Assembly: GCA_029856445.1 (NCBI GenBank)
Contig: JAHQWY010000101.1
Coordinates: 1-10,247, forward strand
Direction of reading: 5' to 3'
DNA: 10,247 nucleotides
Origin: Promethearchaeia archaeon
GTDB lineage: Archaea; Asgardarchaeota; Lokiarchaeia; Sigyniarchaeales; SOKP01
This document shows, piece by piece, positions 1 to 6,442 of the stretch. Position 1 is the first letter of the stretch. Each line of letters starts with the position of its first letter. The position numbers and the translations under genes were made by a program. The notes under the pieces are model-generated. The model was not told where the DNA came from, did no database searches, and worked only from the letters and a program-made list of their open reading frames with translations.

Positions 1-31
1 AATATCTATAAAATTAGTTGGGGAATCTTTA

Positions 32-592
32 TTATCTAAAGCATATTAACCCAAAACGGTAAATATAATTAGTTGGTGGCCATTCGATATTAAGTTTTAG
101 ATTGGTAACTGTGGTTGTAACATCTATGCCTACAGCTTCCATAGAATAGCGTTTTTTATTAGGATATCTACAGAGTTTCCCACTATCGTAGGTACATCCT
201 TTATCTGTTTTATTTGAACAAACACGACAATATCCATCCCATAAAATGAGTTTCTCTTCACAATTTCCTTGATAATCTTCGAGAAACTTGTAAATTTCTT
301 TTTCCAACTTATTTCTTAGAAATTCTCCGGTGTAAAGTTTATTTTTTAAATTTTCCTCACTGATATCTTTGTTTTTGTTTTTTTCTTCATTCAGATATGT
401 ATTTAGATCTAATTCATAATAAATGAGAAAAAATTCTTTGAATTTTGATACAAATTCTTCTAAATACGGTGCTTCAGGAGGACAGGCCCAGGAATGCCCA
501 TAACTAGGACACCTGAAATTGGTGCTTATACAATAAGTTTGAACTTTTGGATCGAAAATTATATCTTCTAGTTTAATTTTAAGAAATGGCAA
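32..592 (-). CDS. DUF2284-type predicted metal-binding protein
   Basis: A 186-residue soluble Cys-rich protein of unknown reaction. Its motif layout matches the DUF2284 family of predicted metal-binding proteins. Near the N-terminus is a C-P-x-Y-G-x-x-W-x-C-P-P block (residues 28-39, Cys28 and Cys37). A second cluster follows at Cys122/Cys125 (CRVC), Cys133 and Cys141 (LCRYP), then the family-typical MEAVGIDV (151-158) and a WPP near the end. These Cys would plausibly hold a metal or Fe-S centre (inference). Residues about 60-110 are a Lys/Glu/Asn-rich, probably helical stretch. The start is doubtful: TTG at 592 is the only ATG/GTG/TTG codon before the upstream in-frame stop (602-604), it has no Shine-Dalgarno site, and an A/T TATA-like tract (601-612) lies only about 10 nt away. 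The gene diverges from the phosphate operon and is probably unrelated to it. Confidence 0.8.
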   Translation of the reverse strand: MPFLKIKLEDIIFDPKVQTYCISTNFRCPSYGHSWACPPEAPYLEEFVSKFKEFFLIYYELDLNTYLNEEKNKNKDISEENLKNKLYTGEFLRNKLEKEIYKFLEDYQGNCEEKLILWDGYCRVCSNKTDKGCTYDSGKLCRYPNKKRYSMEAVGIDVTTTVTNLKLNIEWPPTNYIYRFGLICFR

Positions 593-757
593 GATAGATT
601 TTTATATATTTTATGGAGTAGAATTATAATTACATAATATTACTTTCGATTATGTCAAAAAACTATGATATTAATTTAGAAATGAAATTTTTTTTAAGAA
701 ATAAATAATATGTGTGATTATTATACCATCTAGTAATTAATTCTTGATGTGAAGAAA
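593..757. promoter_or_regulatory. Divergent intergenic promoter region (DUF2284 / phosphate operon)
   Basis: This 165-bp A/T-rich spacer lies between two divergent genes, so it must hold both promoters. On the minus strand, tracts that could act as TATA boxes lie at 601-612 (AAAATATATAAA read 5'-3') and about 622-634. The nearer one is too close to the TTG start for a conventional leader. On the plus strand a T-run followed by TTTAAGAAATAAATAAT (693-709) lies about 50-65 nt before the phosphate operon and could contain its TATA element. No clear pho-box-like direct repeat or hairpin was seen. The exact elements are inference. Confidence 0.4.
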
Positions 758-1417
758 ATGAAGCTAAAGTTAAAAATAAAGGCTGATAGAAAAGCTCAAA
801 TGCTGAATGCTGCTAATGATTTTTATTCTGAAGTTTTAAAAGGATCACAGTTACTCCATGAATGTATAAATGATCTAATCGACGGGAAAATGGATAAAAA
901 GAAATTGGATGATGTAGTTGATTGTGAGCATAATGCTGATCACGCCAAAGAAAATTATATTAACGTTCTTTACAAAGATAGGCGAGCTCTTCCTTTTCTG
1001 GTTGAAGATCGTTATCGAATAATTAAATATTTGGATTTTGTGTCAGATAATTCGGAAGAATTAGCAAGAGGTTTAAAAGTATTTCCATTTGAACTTTTTA
1101 ATGATATAAAAACAGAAATGAAATCAATTAATGATTTATATCAAAACACAATAGAGATTTTGGTAGAAATGGTAAATTTTATGGAAACTGATTTTAAAAC
1201 AGCTTATCAGAAGAGTTTTGAAGTTGAAACCCTAAAACGTAGTGCTCGTGAAGCTAAATATAGAATTTTGGATATTCTATACCAAAAACCAGAAGAGAAA
1301 TCTCTTAGAGTATATCTTACATCGAAAATTTGTATAAAAATCTTTGATATGATAGTAAGAGCTGAAGAAATAAGCGATTTTCTTAGAAGTTTAATCGTTA
1401 AATATCCAAGCAAATAA
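758..1417 (+). CDS. DUF47 / PhoU-like Pit accessory protein
   Basis: A 219-residue, almost entirely alpha-helical cytoplasmic protein without Cys clusters or membrane segments. It resembles the DUF47 (PhoU-like, UPF0111) family, whose members are usually encoded next to PiT phosphate transporters and are thought to modulate them. Supporting features are the length (DUF47 proteins are about 205-225 residues), the acidic/basic helical pattern with C-E-H-x-A-D (near residue 48), and the C-terminal A-E-E-I-S-D-F segment typical of the last helix. The PiT gene starts 33 bp downstream on the same strand, so an operon is very likely. Start choice: ATG at 758 is preferred because GTGA lies 5 nt upstream. 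A GTG at 749 is in frame but has no site ahead of it and would add three residues. Assignment rests on pattern and context. Confidence 0.85.
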   Translation: MKLKLKIKADRKAQMLNAANDFYSEVLKGSQLLHECINDLIDGKMDKKKLDDVVDCEHNADHAKENYINVLYKDRRALPFLVEDRYRIIKYLDFVSDNSEELARGLKVFPFELFNDIKTEMKSINDLYQNTIEILVEMVNFMETDFKTAYQKSFEVETLKRSAREAKYRILDILYQKPEEKSLRVYLTSKICIKIFDMIVRAEEISDFLRSLIVKYPSK

Positions 1418-1433
1418 AAAAACAATCCCATAT

Positions 1434-1440
1434 AAGGAGA
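1434..1440 (+). promoter_or_regulatory. Ribosome binding site of the PiT gene
   Basis: AAGGAGA lies 10 nt before the ATG at 1451, in the 33-bp gap after the DUF47 gene. It fixes the PiT start and shows the second gene of the operon is translated from its own site rather than by coupling. Confidence 0.6.
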
Positions 1441-1450
1441 AGAATTTACC

Positions 1451-2437
1451 ATGGATCCTGCTGTAATTCTTACGATATTTCTTATAATATCCATATTAAT
1501 TGCTATTGCCATTGGAGCAAACGACGAGAGTTTTGCTCCAATTTATGGATCAAGAATTATGAATATGAAACAAATTCTGATTCTAGCAACAATTTTTGCT
1601 ATCTTAGGGGCACTTTTATTAGGGGAAGGAGTTGCAAAATCTGTAGGTGGTGATATTCTTTTAATAGATTATGATTTAGAGGGGATTGAACAAAATGCTG
1701 TTGTGTTAACGATTCTAATCTCGACTACGATTTGGTTAATTTTAGCTAGTGCCTTAGGACTCCCCATTTCAACTACCCATGCCACAATAGGTGCAATTAT
1801 GGGATTAGGTTTGCTATTAGGTGGTGGAAATGGAGTGGATTGGGGAACAATACTAGGAATGAGCATGTGGTGGTTATTATCCCCTATAGTTGGCTTTACA
1901 ATAACATATTTAGTTGTTGTTATACTTAATAGGCATAAAATAAAACACTTAAATGGATTTCAGGATTTTGAAAGATCGGAAAATAGATATGCGCTTATAA
2001 TTTTAGTTGTAATATGTATTACCGCTTTCTCAAGAGCGGGAAATGATTGTTCAAATGCAGTTGGGATAGTCTTTGGAGTCGAGGGGGATTTAAATCTGAC
2101 CGCATTATTGGCTGTAACTGGGATTAGCTTAGCTGTTGGTATTGTAGTGCTAGGAAGGATTGTTATAAAAAACTTAGGCAGAATGACAGAACTTCGACCA
2201 AGTACCGCTTTTGCAGCACAATTACCAACAGCAGCCGTTATGCTCATTGGAACCATCCAAAAAATACCTCTTTCTGGATCTCACATGTTAGTAGCATCTT
2301 TAGTAGGTCTAGCTAAAGCTAGTAATGCTCCTATGGAGAAGGGATTATCGAAAATTGTAGCGATTTGGTTATTAACCTTTCCAATGTCAGCGATATTAGC
2401 TATAATAATATATTTCCCAATTAATGCTGGATTTTAA
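1451..2437 (+). CDS. PiT-family inorganic phosphate transporter
   Basis: A 328-residue polytopic membrane protein of the PHO4/PiT family, predicted to import inorganic phosphate driven by an ion gradient. The family's inverted-repeat architecture is visible: a first signature GAND (22-25) in the N-terminal half and a second, AGND-x-SNAVG (196-205), in the C-terminal half. Each is followed by an S-x-x-H loop: ISTTHATIGAIMG (106-118) and LSGSHMLVASLVG (274-286). TELRPSTAFAAQLPTA (246-261) matches the family's conserved T-E-L-x-P segment. About ten hydrophobic helices are apparent, and a charged cytoplasmic loop lies around 161-180. Two deviations stand out: the first signature continues ESFAP instead of VANAF, and the second S-T-T-H is S-G-S-H. 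Pairing with the DUF47 gene supports the call. Phosphate rather than sulfate is the substrate by family convention. Confidence 0.92.
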   Translation: MDPAVILTIFLIISILIAIAIGANDESFAPIYGSRIMNMKQILILATIFAILGALLLGEGVAKSVGGDILLIDYDLEGIEQNAVVLTILISTTIWLILASALGLPISTTHATIGAIMGLGLLLGGGNGVDWGTILGMSMWWLLSPIVGFTITYLVVVILNRHKIKHLNGFQDFERSENRYALIILVVICITAFSRAGNDCSNAVGIVFGVEGDLNLTALLAVTGISLAVGIVVLGRIVIKNLGRMTELRPSTAFAAQLPTAAVMLIGTIQKIPLSGSHMLVASLVGLAKASNAPMEKGLSKIVAIWLLTFPMSAILAIIIYFPINAGF

Positions 2438-2491
2438 TTATATTCTTATATCTTAAGTTCTTTACATTATTCTTAATTTTATAAAAGTGAT
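2438..2491. terminator. Short convergent spacer with T-rich tracts
   Basis: The 54-bp gap between the PiT gene and the converging oxidoreductase gene is rich in short T runs on the plus strand (for example near 2456-2480), the kind of sequence at which archaeal RNA polymerase stops. No stable hairpin was recognised. It presumably serves both transcripts; this is inferred from position and composition only. Confidence 0.3.
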
Positions 2492-3517
2492 TTAAGATTT
2501 CCAAACATTTTCAGTATTGCAAGGTACAGGAAGATCTTTCATAGTAAGTAGTCCTGATCGAGATTCTATAACCTTTGGTATTAAATTTGCGACCATGGCT
2601 GAAGTTCCTAAATCTCCATGAACCCCACCTATGATTTTTTGTTCTATTCTCGGGATACTATCTATTACAACACTATCAAATTCCTCATGATCTCCGGCAT
2701 AAGCTATAAAATCTAAAGTAATAAGATCCTTACCTTCTTTTTTTGCATAAGCTTTGCTTTGCAAACCACAAACATTTCCCTTTGGCACTGTTTCACCATA
2801 AGAAGTAATAAATTCTTCAGGAGATATTATTTCTTTAGGGGGTAATTCGATTAATTCGTCATAGTCTAGACCTAGAGCAGCTACAATCATCTGAATTGAT
2901 TGGGTTAATCCAACATGACCAGTTATTTCTTTATTACTGATTTTCTCATGAAACTCATCAACACTCAAACCGGTTCCTATTTTTTTTTGGAAAGGTATTC
3001 TTCTTTTGGCTGAATTCATCATTCTTTTCACTTTAATTGACCTAACACTCTGACATGGGGCTGTAAGCACAATGGGAAGTAAATCCATAAGATAACCGGG
3101 ATTTATACCTGTTCCAACGATTGTAACATTATTAGATTTTGCGAGTGCATCTAATTCTTTAGCAATTTTAAGGTTATACTGAAAAGGAAAAGAGAGTTCT
3201 TCACAGATTGATATTACATTACTTCTTGATTTAACAGCACTTTCAATAGTCGGTATTATTTTTTCTAAGGAAGAAGAAGTAGCGATTATAACAACATCAA
3301 CCTTATCTCTTGAAAGAACTGAATCCAAATCAGATTCAATAGCTAAATCTAAATCTTTGCCAATATCAAGAAACTCACTGACTTTTTTACCGACAAGTTG
3401 AGGATTTATATCAATAACACCTCGCAATCTAAGATTTTTCCGTTGAAGAAGAAGTGTAACTATAATCTTTCCCATCGGTCCAAATCCTACTTGAATTACA
3501 TCAAACTGATTTTTTAT
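2492..3517 (-). CDS. 2,4-diaminopentanoate dehydrogenase-like NAD(P)-dependent oxidoreductase
   Basis: About 341 residues if read from an ATA codon at 3517, or 327 from the first ATG at 3475. The sequence resembles 2,4-diaminopentanoate dehydrogenase (Ord), a relative of dihydrodipicolinate reductase that oxidatively deaminates diaminopentanoate in ornithine fermentation. Visible are a Rossmann domain with VGFGPMG (residues 10-16 from ATA) and VIDINP, a GTGINPGYLMDLLP segment, FQKKIGTGLS, HVGLTQSIQMI, and the closing GLLTMKDLPVP. About 340 residues is the usual family length. The ATG at 3475 is the Met inside the GPMG dinucleotide-binding loop, so it cannot be the true start. The frame is open back to a stop at 3575-3577, but contains no ATG, GTG or TTG. 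ATA at 3517 has AAGGT six nt ahead. Substrate is uncertain, because no ornithine aminomutase or thiolase genes are in view. Confidence 0.82.
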   Translation of the reverse strand: MKNQFDVIQVGFGPMGKIIVTLLLQRKNLRLRGVIDINPQLVGKKVSEFLDIGKDLDLAIESDLDSVLSRDKVDVVIIATSSSLEKIIPTIESAVKSRSNVISICEELSFPFQYNLKIAKELDALAKSNNVTIVGTGINPGYLMDLLPIVLTAPCQSVRSIKVKRMMNSAKRRIPFQKKIGTGLSVDEFHEKISNKEITGHVGLTQSIQMIVAALGLDYDELIELPPKEIISPEEFITSYGETVPKGNVCGLQSKAYAKKEGKDLITLDFIAYAGDHEEFDSVVIDSIPRIEQKIIGGVHGDLGTSAMVANLIPKVIESRSGLLTMKDLPVPCNTENVWKS

Positions 3518-3523
3518 AAAATT

Positions 3524-3528
3524 ACCTT
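3524..3528 (-). promoter_or_regulatory. Shine-Dalgarno-like site pointing to a non-canonical ATA start
   Basis: On the minus strand AAGGT is followed after six nt (AATTTT) by ATA at 3517-3515, exactly where the family's N-terminus should begin. Spacing is ideal for an archaeal ribosome binding site. A TATA-like TTTATATTAAA lies just upstream (3530-3540), but is so close that a transcript started from it would begin near or after the ATA codon. The promoter may therefore lie elsewhere, or the gene may be read from the upstream operon. Confidence 0.45.
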
Positions 3529-3589
3529 GTTTAATATAAAATTTTTGAATAATAGCTAAAATATCAATAATACTTTAGCTTTTTCGAAT

Positions 3590-4930
3590 TCACTCTAATT
3601 TTGAATGTGAAACAGGATCAGCAATTTCTTCAACAATTTCTTGGATTTTTATTATATTCTCGTGAGTATGTGCCATAGATAATGAACCTAGACCATGCAA
3701 TCCCGAGATGGATCGATTAAAAAGAGCTAATTGTAGCAATGCTTCTCTTTTTCTATCCTTAAATAAAAATAAATCTTGCATTGAGGGATTTTCAATCCAT
3801 TTTGAAAGAGCGTGGATCATGATCATAGATTTATAGCCAACAGCTAATAATTTAGATTTCATTTCTTTAAAGAATTGATTTAAGTTATTTAGTAAGTTAT
3901 TACCTTCTTCGTTTATCCGAACATAGTTTTGATGAGAATTTTTCAGAATTTCTAAGGTTTTTAAACCAGCAATCATACTTAGGGGATATCCAGAAAATGT
4001 TCCACCCCCAATTAATACCTGATTAACTACATCAGGACTGGATTGATCAATAATATCTTGTCGCCCCCCTACAGCACCAATTGGCATCCCTCCACCAATG
4101 ATCTTCCCCATAGTTGTTAAATCCGGTATCACACCGATTTTATTTTGAAATAAGCCATCGATAAACCGATATCCAGTAATAATTTCATCAAAAATTAATA
4201 GGATCCCATATCGCTCAGCATCCTCTTTCAACCGTTTTAGGAATTCTAAGTCAACAGGAAAACCCCCACCACCTCCTAAAACAGGTTCCAAAATTATTGC
4301 TGCTAAATGATCGGAATTTTCTTTTATTAAATCAAATGTACTCTCATCATTGATCATAAATGATAGAATCCCTGCTTGCTCCGCTTTAGGTAGCCCTGGG
4401 GTAACTTCATTGCGAACTAAACTTCCAATATTGTAAGATAATGTATCATTGGCTCCATGCCAACCCAATTTGGCTTTAGCAATTAGTCTTCTTTTAGTAA
4501 ATGCTCGAGCTAATCGTGATGCATACATTGTTGCTTCTGTTCCAGATACACAAAATCTAATTTTTTCAATTCCAGGATTTTCCTGAACGATATTATCAGC
4601 TAGTTTCACTTGATATTCAGTGTTCGTACCAAAATGCCAACCTTTTACCAGATATTCTTTTATCGTTTTTTGAACTTCTGGAGGATTATGTCCTAAAATC
4701 ATCGCAAAGTGTCCATTCCAACAATCAACATATTCATTATCATCTATGTCCCTTAGTTTTGCACCTTCACTAGATTTAATAAATACTGGGAATCCTCCAA
4801 TTAAATGTAAACCAAAAGTTCTAATATTGTGAGATATGCCACCTGGTAGTACTTCAAGTGCTTTATACCAAAGCTCTTTCGATTTTGGTCTGTCTTTTTT
4901 AAATTTATTTAATTCTTCTTTCATAAACAT
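3590..4930 (-). CDS. Class III PLP aminotransferase, glutamate-1-semialdehyde aminomutase-like
   Basis: A 446-residue cytosolic PLP enzyme of aminotransferase class III, closest in pattern to glutamate-1-semialdehyde 2,1-aminomutase (GSAM). Visible are LPGGISHNIR near residue 29, the SGTEA phosphate-binding loop (129-133), GWHG (156-159) matching the aminomutase YHG region, the cofactor Asp248 in DEIITGYR, the Schiff-base Lys276 in TTMGKIIGGGMPIGA, and GTFSGYP (310-316). The family's true heme enzymes carry PGGVNSPVRAF near the N-terminus. The ISHNIR variant here is more typical of GSAM-like transaminases of other, mostly undefined, pathways, and no heme genes are nearby. It sits 72 nt before the ATA-started dehydrogenase gene on the same strand, so the two may act on one amino acid route (inference). 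ATG 4930 is used; ATG 4924 is an equally possible start two codons in. Confidence 0.87.
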   Translation of the reverse strand: MFMKEELNKFKKDRPKSKELWYKALEVLPGGISHNIRTFGLHLIGGFPVFIKSSEGAKLRDIDDNEYVDCWNGHFAMILGHNPPEVQKTIKEYLVKGWHFGTNTEYQVKLADNIVQENPGIEKIRFCVSGTEATMYASRLARAFTKRRLIAKAKLGWHGANDTLSYNIGSLVRNEVTPGLPKAEQAGILSFMINDESTFDLIKENSDHLAAIILEPVLGGGGGFPVDLEFLKRLKEDAERYGILLIFDEIITGYRFIDGLFQNKIGVIPDLTTMGKIIGGGMPIGAVGGRQDIIDQSSPDVVNQVLIGGGTFSGYPLSMIAGLKTLEILKNSHQNYVRINEEGNNLLNNLNQFFKEMKSKLLAVGYKSMIMIHALSKWIENPSMQDLFLFKDRKREALLQLALFNRSISGLHGLGSLSMAHTHENIIKIQEIVEEIADPVSHSKLE

Positions 4931-4984
4931 TTAAAGGACCATGCTTTTTTTCTTAAATAATCTATTTATTGAATATTTAATATA

Positions 4985-5767
4985 TTACTCTTTAGTTTTT
5001 GCTTGATCAATCTTTTGTCTAAGTTCCTCTTTTTCAATCTCTGGCCCTACTTCAACCAATTTTCCATTTACATAGATTGCTCTAGTTAGGCCATATGTCC
5101 TAAGGTTTGATAGGTTGTCAGCAGAAAATTCATTAAGAACAACCTGATCTTCATATTCTGATACCACTTCTCTTACTCTTTGAGCTTCCACATCGCTAGT
5201 CTGACAGAAAGTATTCCAAAATAGATCTATAACGACTTTTCCTTTTACTGGTTGATAATCATAATTAATTTCTCTAAATTGAGGTCGTTCGGCACTCGGA
5301 TCAAATTGTTTCCACAATATTGCTTCTTCAGCCCTTTTAGCTACTACTTTATATCCAAGTTTTTCAAAATATTTAGCAGGCATAAACCAAAAATCCCAAA
5401 AATGTCCAATTGTTGCTATACCTTTACGTTCTTGTTTTAGAGTTTCTTCCTCTGCCGCTTTAATTAATTGTTTTCCTACACCTTTTAAAGAGAACTTGGA
5501 CTGTGAGACCAAACATGGAAAAACCATTAATTCTTTCCCTTGGATATACCATGGATTAATTTCAATAGGTATAACATATATAAAACCTACTTGAACACCA
5601 TTTAAGAGAGCAACTTTTGTTCTCAAACCATGTTTTTCCATGCTTTTAAGCCAGGATATTCGACGTAAAGACGATTCCTCATATTCTACATTATTCTCAT
5701 TCACATGAGTACATGTTCCAACATAATATTCATCATCTTTAGTCATATCTCGAATTAAAATACCCAC
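4985..5767 (-). CDS. GNAT acetyltransferase with C-terminal thioredoxin-like domain (YoaP-like)
   Basis: A 260-residue protein. Residues about 3-150 form a GNAT N-acetyltransferase: beta strands around VALLNGVQVGFIYVIP (52-67), the acetyl-CoA loop with K-G-V-G-K-Q (95-100), and a C-terminal FWFMPAKYFEKLGYKVV segment (126-142). Residues about 178-256 look like a compact thioredoxin/glutaredoxin fold: VVIDLFWNTFCQTS, a helix, VVLNEFSADN, then YGLTRAIYVNGKLVEVGPEI-x-K-E-E-L-R. The position of the redox CxxC holds only one Cys (Cys188 in FCQTS). The two-part layout and length resemble Bacillus subtilis YoaP and its archaeal relatives, which are uncharacterised. The start is GTG at 5767, supported by GGTGA five nt upstream. 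It is the first gene of a probable three-gene minus-strand cluster. Acetyl acceptor unknown. Confidence 0.8.
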   Translation of the reverse strand: MGILIRDMTKDDEYYVGTCTHVNENNVEYEESSLRRISWLKSMEKHGLRTKVALLNGVQVGFIYVIPIEINPWYIQGKELMVFPCLVSQSKFSLKGVGKQLIKAAEEETLKQERKGIATIGHFWDFWFMPAKYFEKLGYKVVAKRAEEAILWKQFDPSAERPQFREINYDYQPVKGKVVIDLFWNTFCQTSDVEAQRVREVVSEYEDQVVLNEFSADNLSNLRTYGLTRAIYVNGKLVEVGPEIEKEELRQKIDQAKTKE

Positions 5768-5877
5768 TTAATTCACCATGATAAATAAATTGCTTATATA
5801 ATTATGCTAAAATTGCTACTATTGATAAATTTTTTATTAAAATTTAAATGTGAACTAAATTAAAGTAAAATTAGAAT
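5768..5877. promoter_or_regulatory. Divergent promoter spacer (GNAT gene / membrane protein)
   Basis: A 110-bp spacer. On the minus strand GGTGA (5773-5777) is the ribosome site that selects the GTG start, and TTATATAAG (about 5794-5802) is a TATA-like tract upstream of it. On the plus strand TTAAAATTTAAAT (about 5837-5849) lies some 30 nt before the membrane protein's ATG. That ATG lacks any Shine-Dalgarno site, which would fit a leaderless or very short-leader transcript. Positions of TATA boxes are inferred from composition. Confidence 0.45.
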
Positions 5878-6432
5878 ATGGAGAGTGAAAAAAAAGAAAT
5901 ATTTGATTTTTCTGGGGAAAAATTTAATAAATTAACGATTCCTTGTTGGTCCATTTTTGTGATTGTTCTTTTAATAGCAGGTTTAAATCTATTTTTAATG
6001 GTTCTATTTCCCGAATCTCAAATTGCCACTTACATAAGTGTGGGTCTAATTGTTATCTTTATATTGTATTTCTTTTATATCGCTACAAAATCTCCTGGAA
6101 AACTTAGAAAATTCTCTATATCACGCAAAAACATCAAAATATTATTACCTTATAAGCCTGAATTTCTAATTTATTGGATTGATTTTGAAAAAATCGAAAT
6201 AAGACTAAAGATATTCGAGTTTAAACCATTTTTAATTTATAATCTTCATTTTCTCAGCCATAATTCAGAAAAAAAAGTCTCAATAAGTTTAAATGATTTC
6301 CATAAGGATAAAATCATTGAATTTTTGAGAATTTTGAGGAAATATGCCCATATTATGGAGAAAGAATTTATTGCAGTAAAGGAAACTAACATTTCAGGAA
6401 TATATTTTGTTGAAGATTTAGAAATTTACTAA
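5878..6432 (+). CDS. Two-helix membrane protein with possible PH-like cytoplasmic domain
   Basis: A 184-residue protein I do not recognise by name. After a charged N-terminus (1-20) come two adjacent hydrophobic helices, about 24-44 and 49-69, joined by a short FPESQ turn. From about 76 to 160 lies a soluble part with alternating beta-like segments (FSISRKNIKILL, LIYWIDFEKIEIRL, YNLHFLS, KKVSISLNDF) and a closing amphipathic helix (142-162). This layout, two membrane helices followed by strands and one final helix, resembles small membrane-anchored PH-like (bPH) proteins, but no diagnostic motif confirms it. Its start has no ribosome binding site. It converges on the first vWA-zinc protein with only 10 bp between their stop codons, so their 3' ends must overlap in transcription. 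Function unknown. Confidence 0.72.
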   Translation: MESEKKEIFDFSGEKFNKLTIPCWSIFVIVLLIAGLNLFLMVLFPESQIATYISVGLIVIFILYFFYIATKSPGKLRKFSISRKNIKILLPYKPEFLIYWIDFEKIEIRLKIFEFKPFLIYNLHFLSHNSEKKVSISLNDFHKDKIIEFLRILRKYAHIMEKEFIAVKETNISGIYFVEDLEIY

Positions 6433-6442
6433 TTTTTGGTAT

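Noticed and set aside
1..31. Partial gene at the left edge
   Set aside because: Thirty-one A/T-rich bases after the stop codon of the first gene give no coding or RNA signal.
1207..1512. Open frame on the minus strand across the DUF47/PiT junction
   Set aside because: It lies antisense to two well-supported genes, ends in no recognisable domain, and its hydrophobic stretches mirror the coding strand.
1669..2256. Two minus-strand frames inside the PiT gene
   Set aside because: They are antisense shadows of a conserved transporter with no ribosome sites or family features.
3475..3590. Frameshift or pseudogene explanation for the dehydrogenase
   Set aside because: The reading frame is continuous from the family N-terminus to the stop and has full usual length; only the start codon is abnormal.
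3590..4930. Heme-pathway glutamate-1-semialdehyde aminomutase (hemL)
   Set aside because: The catalytic core fits, but the N-terminal motif differs from the heme enzymes and no heme biosynthesis genes are adjacent, so the symbol was withheld.
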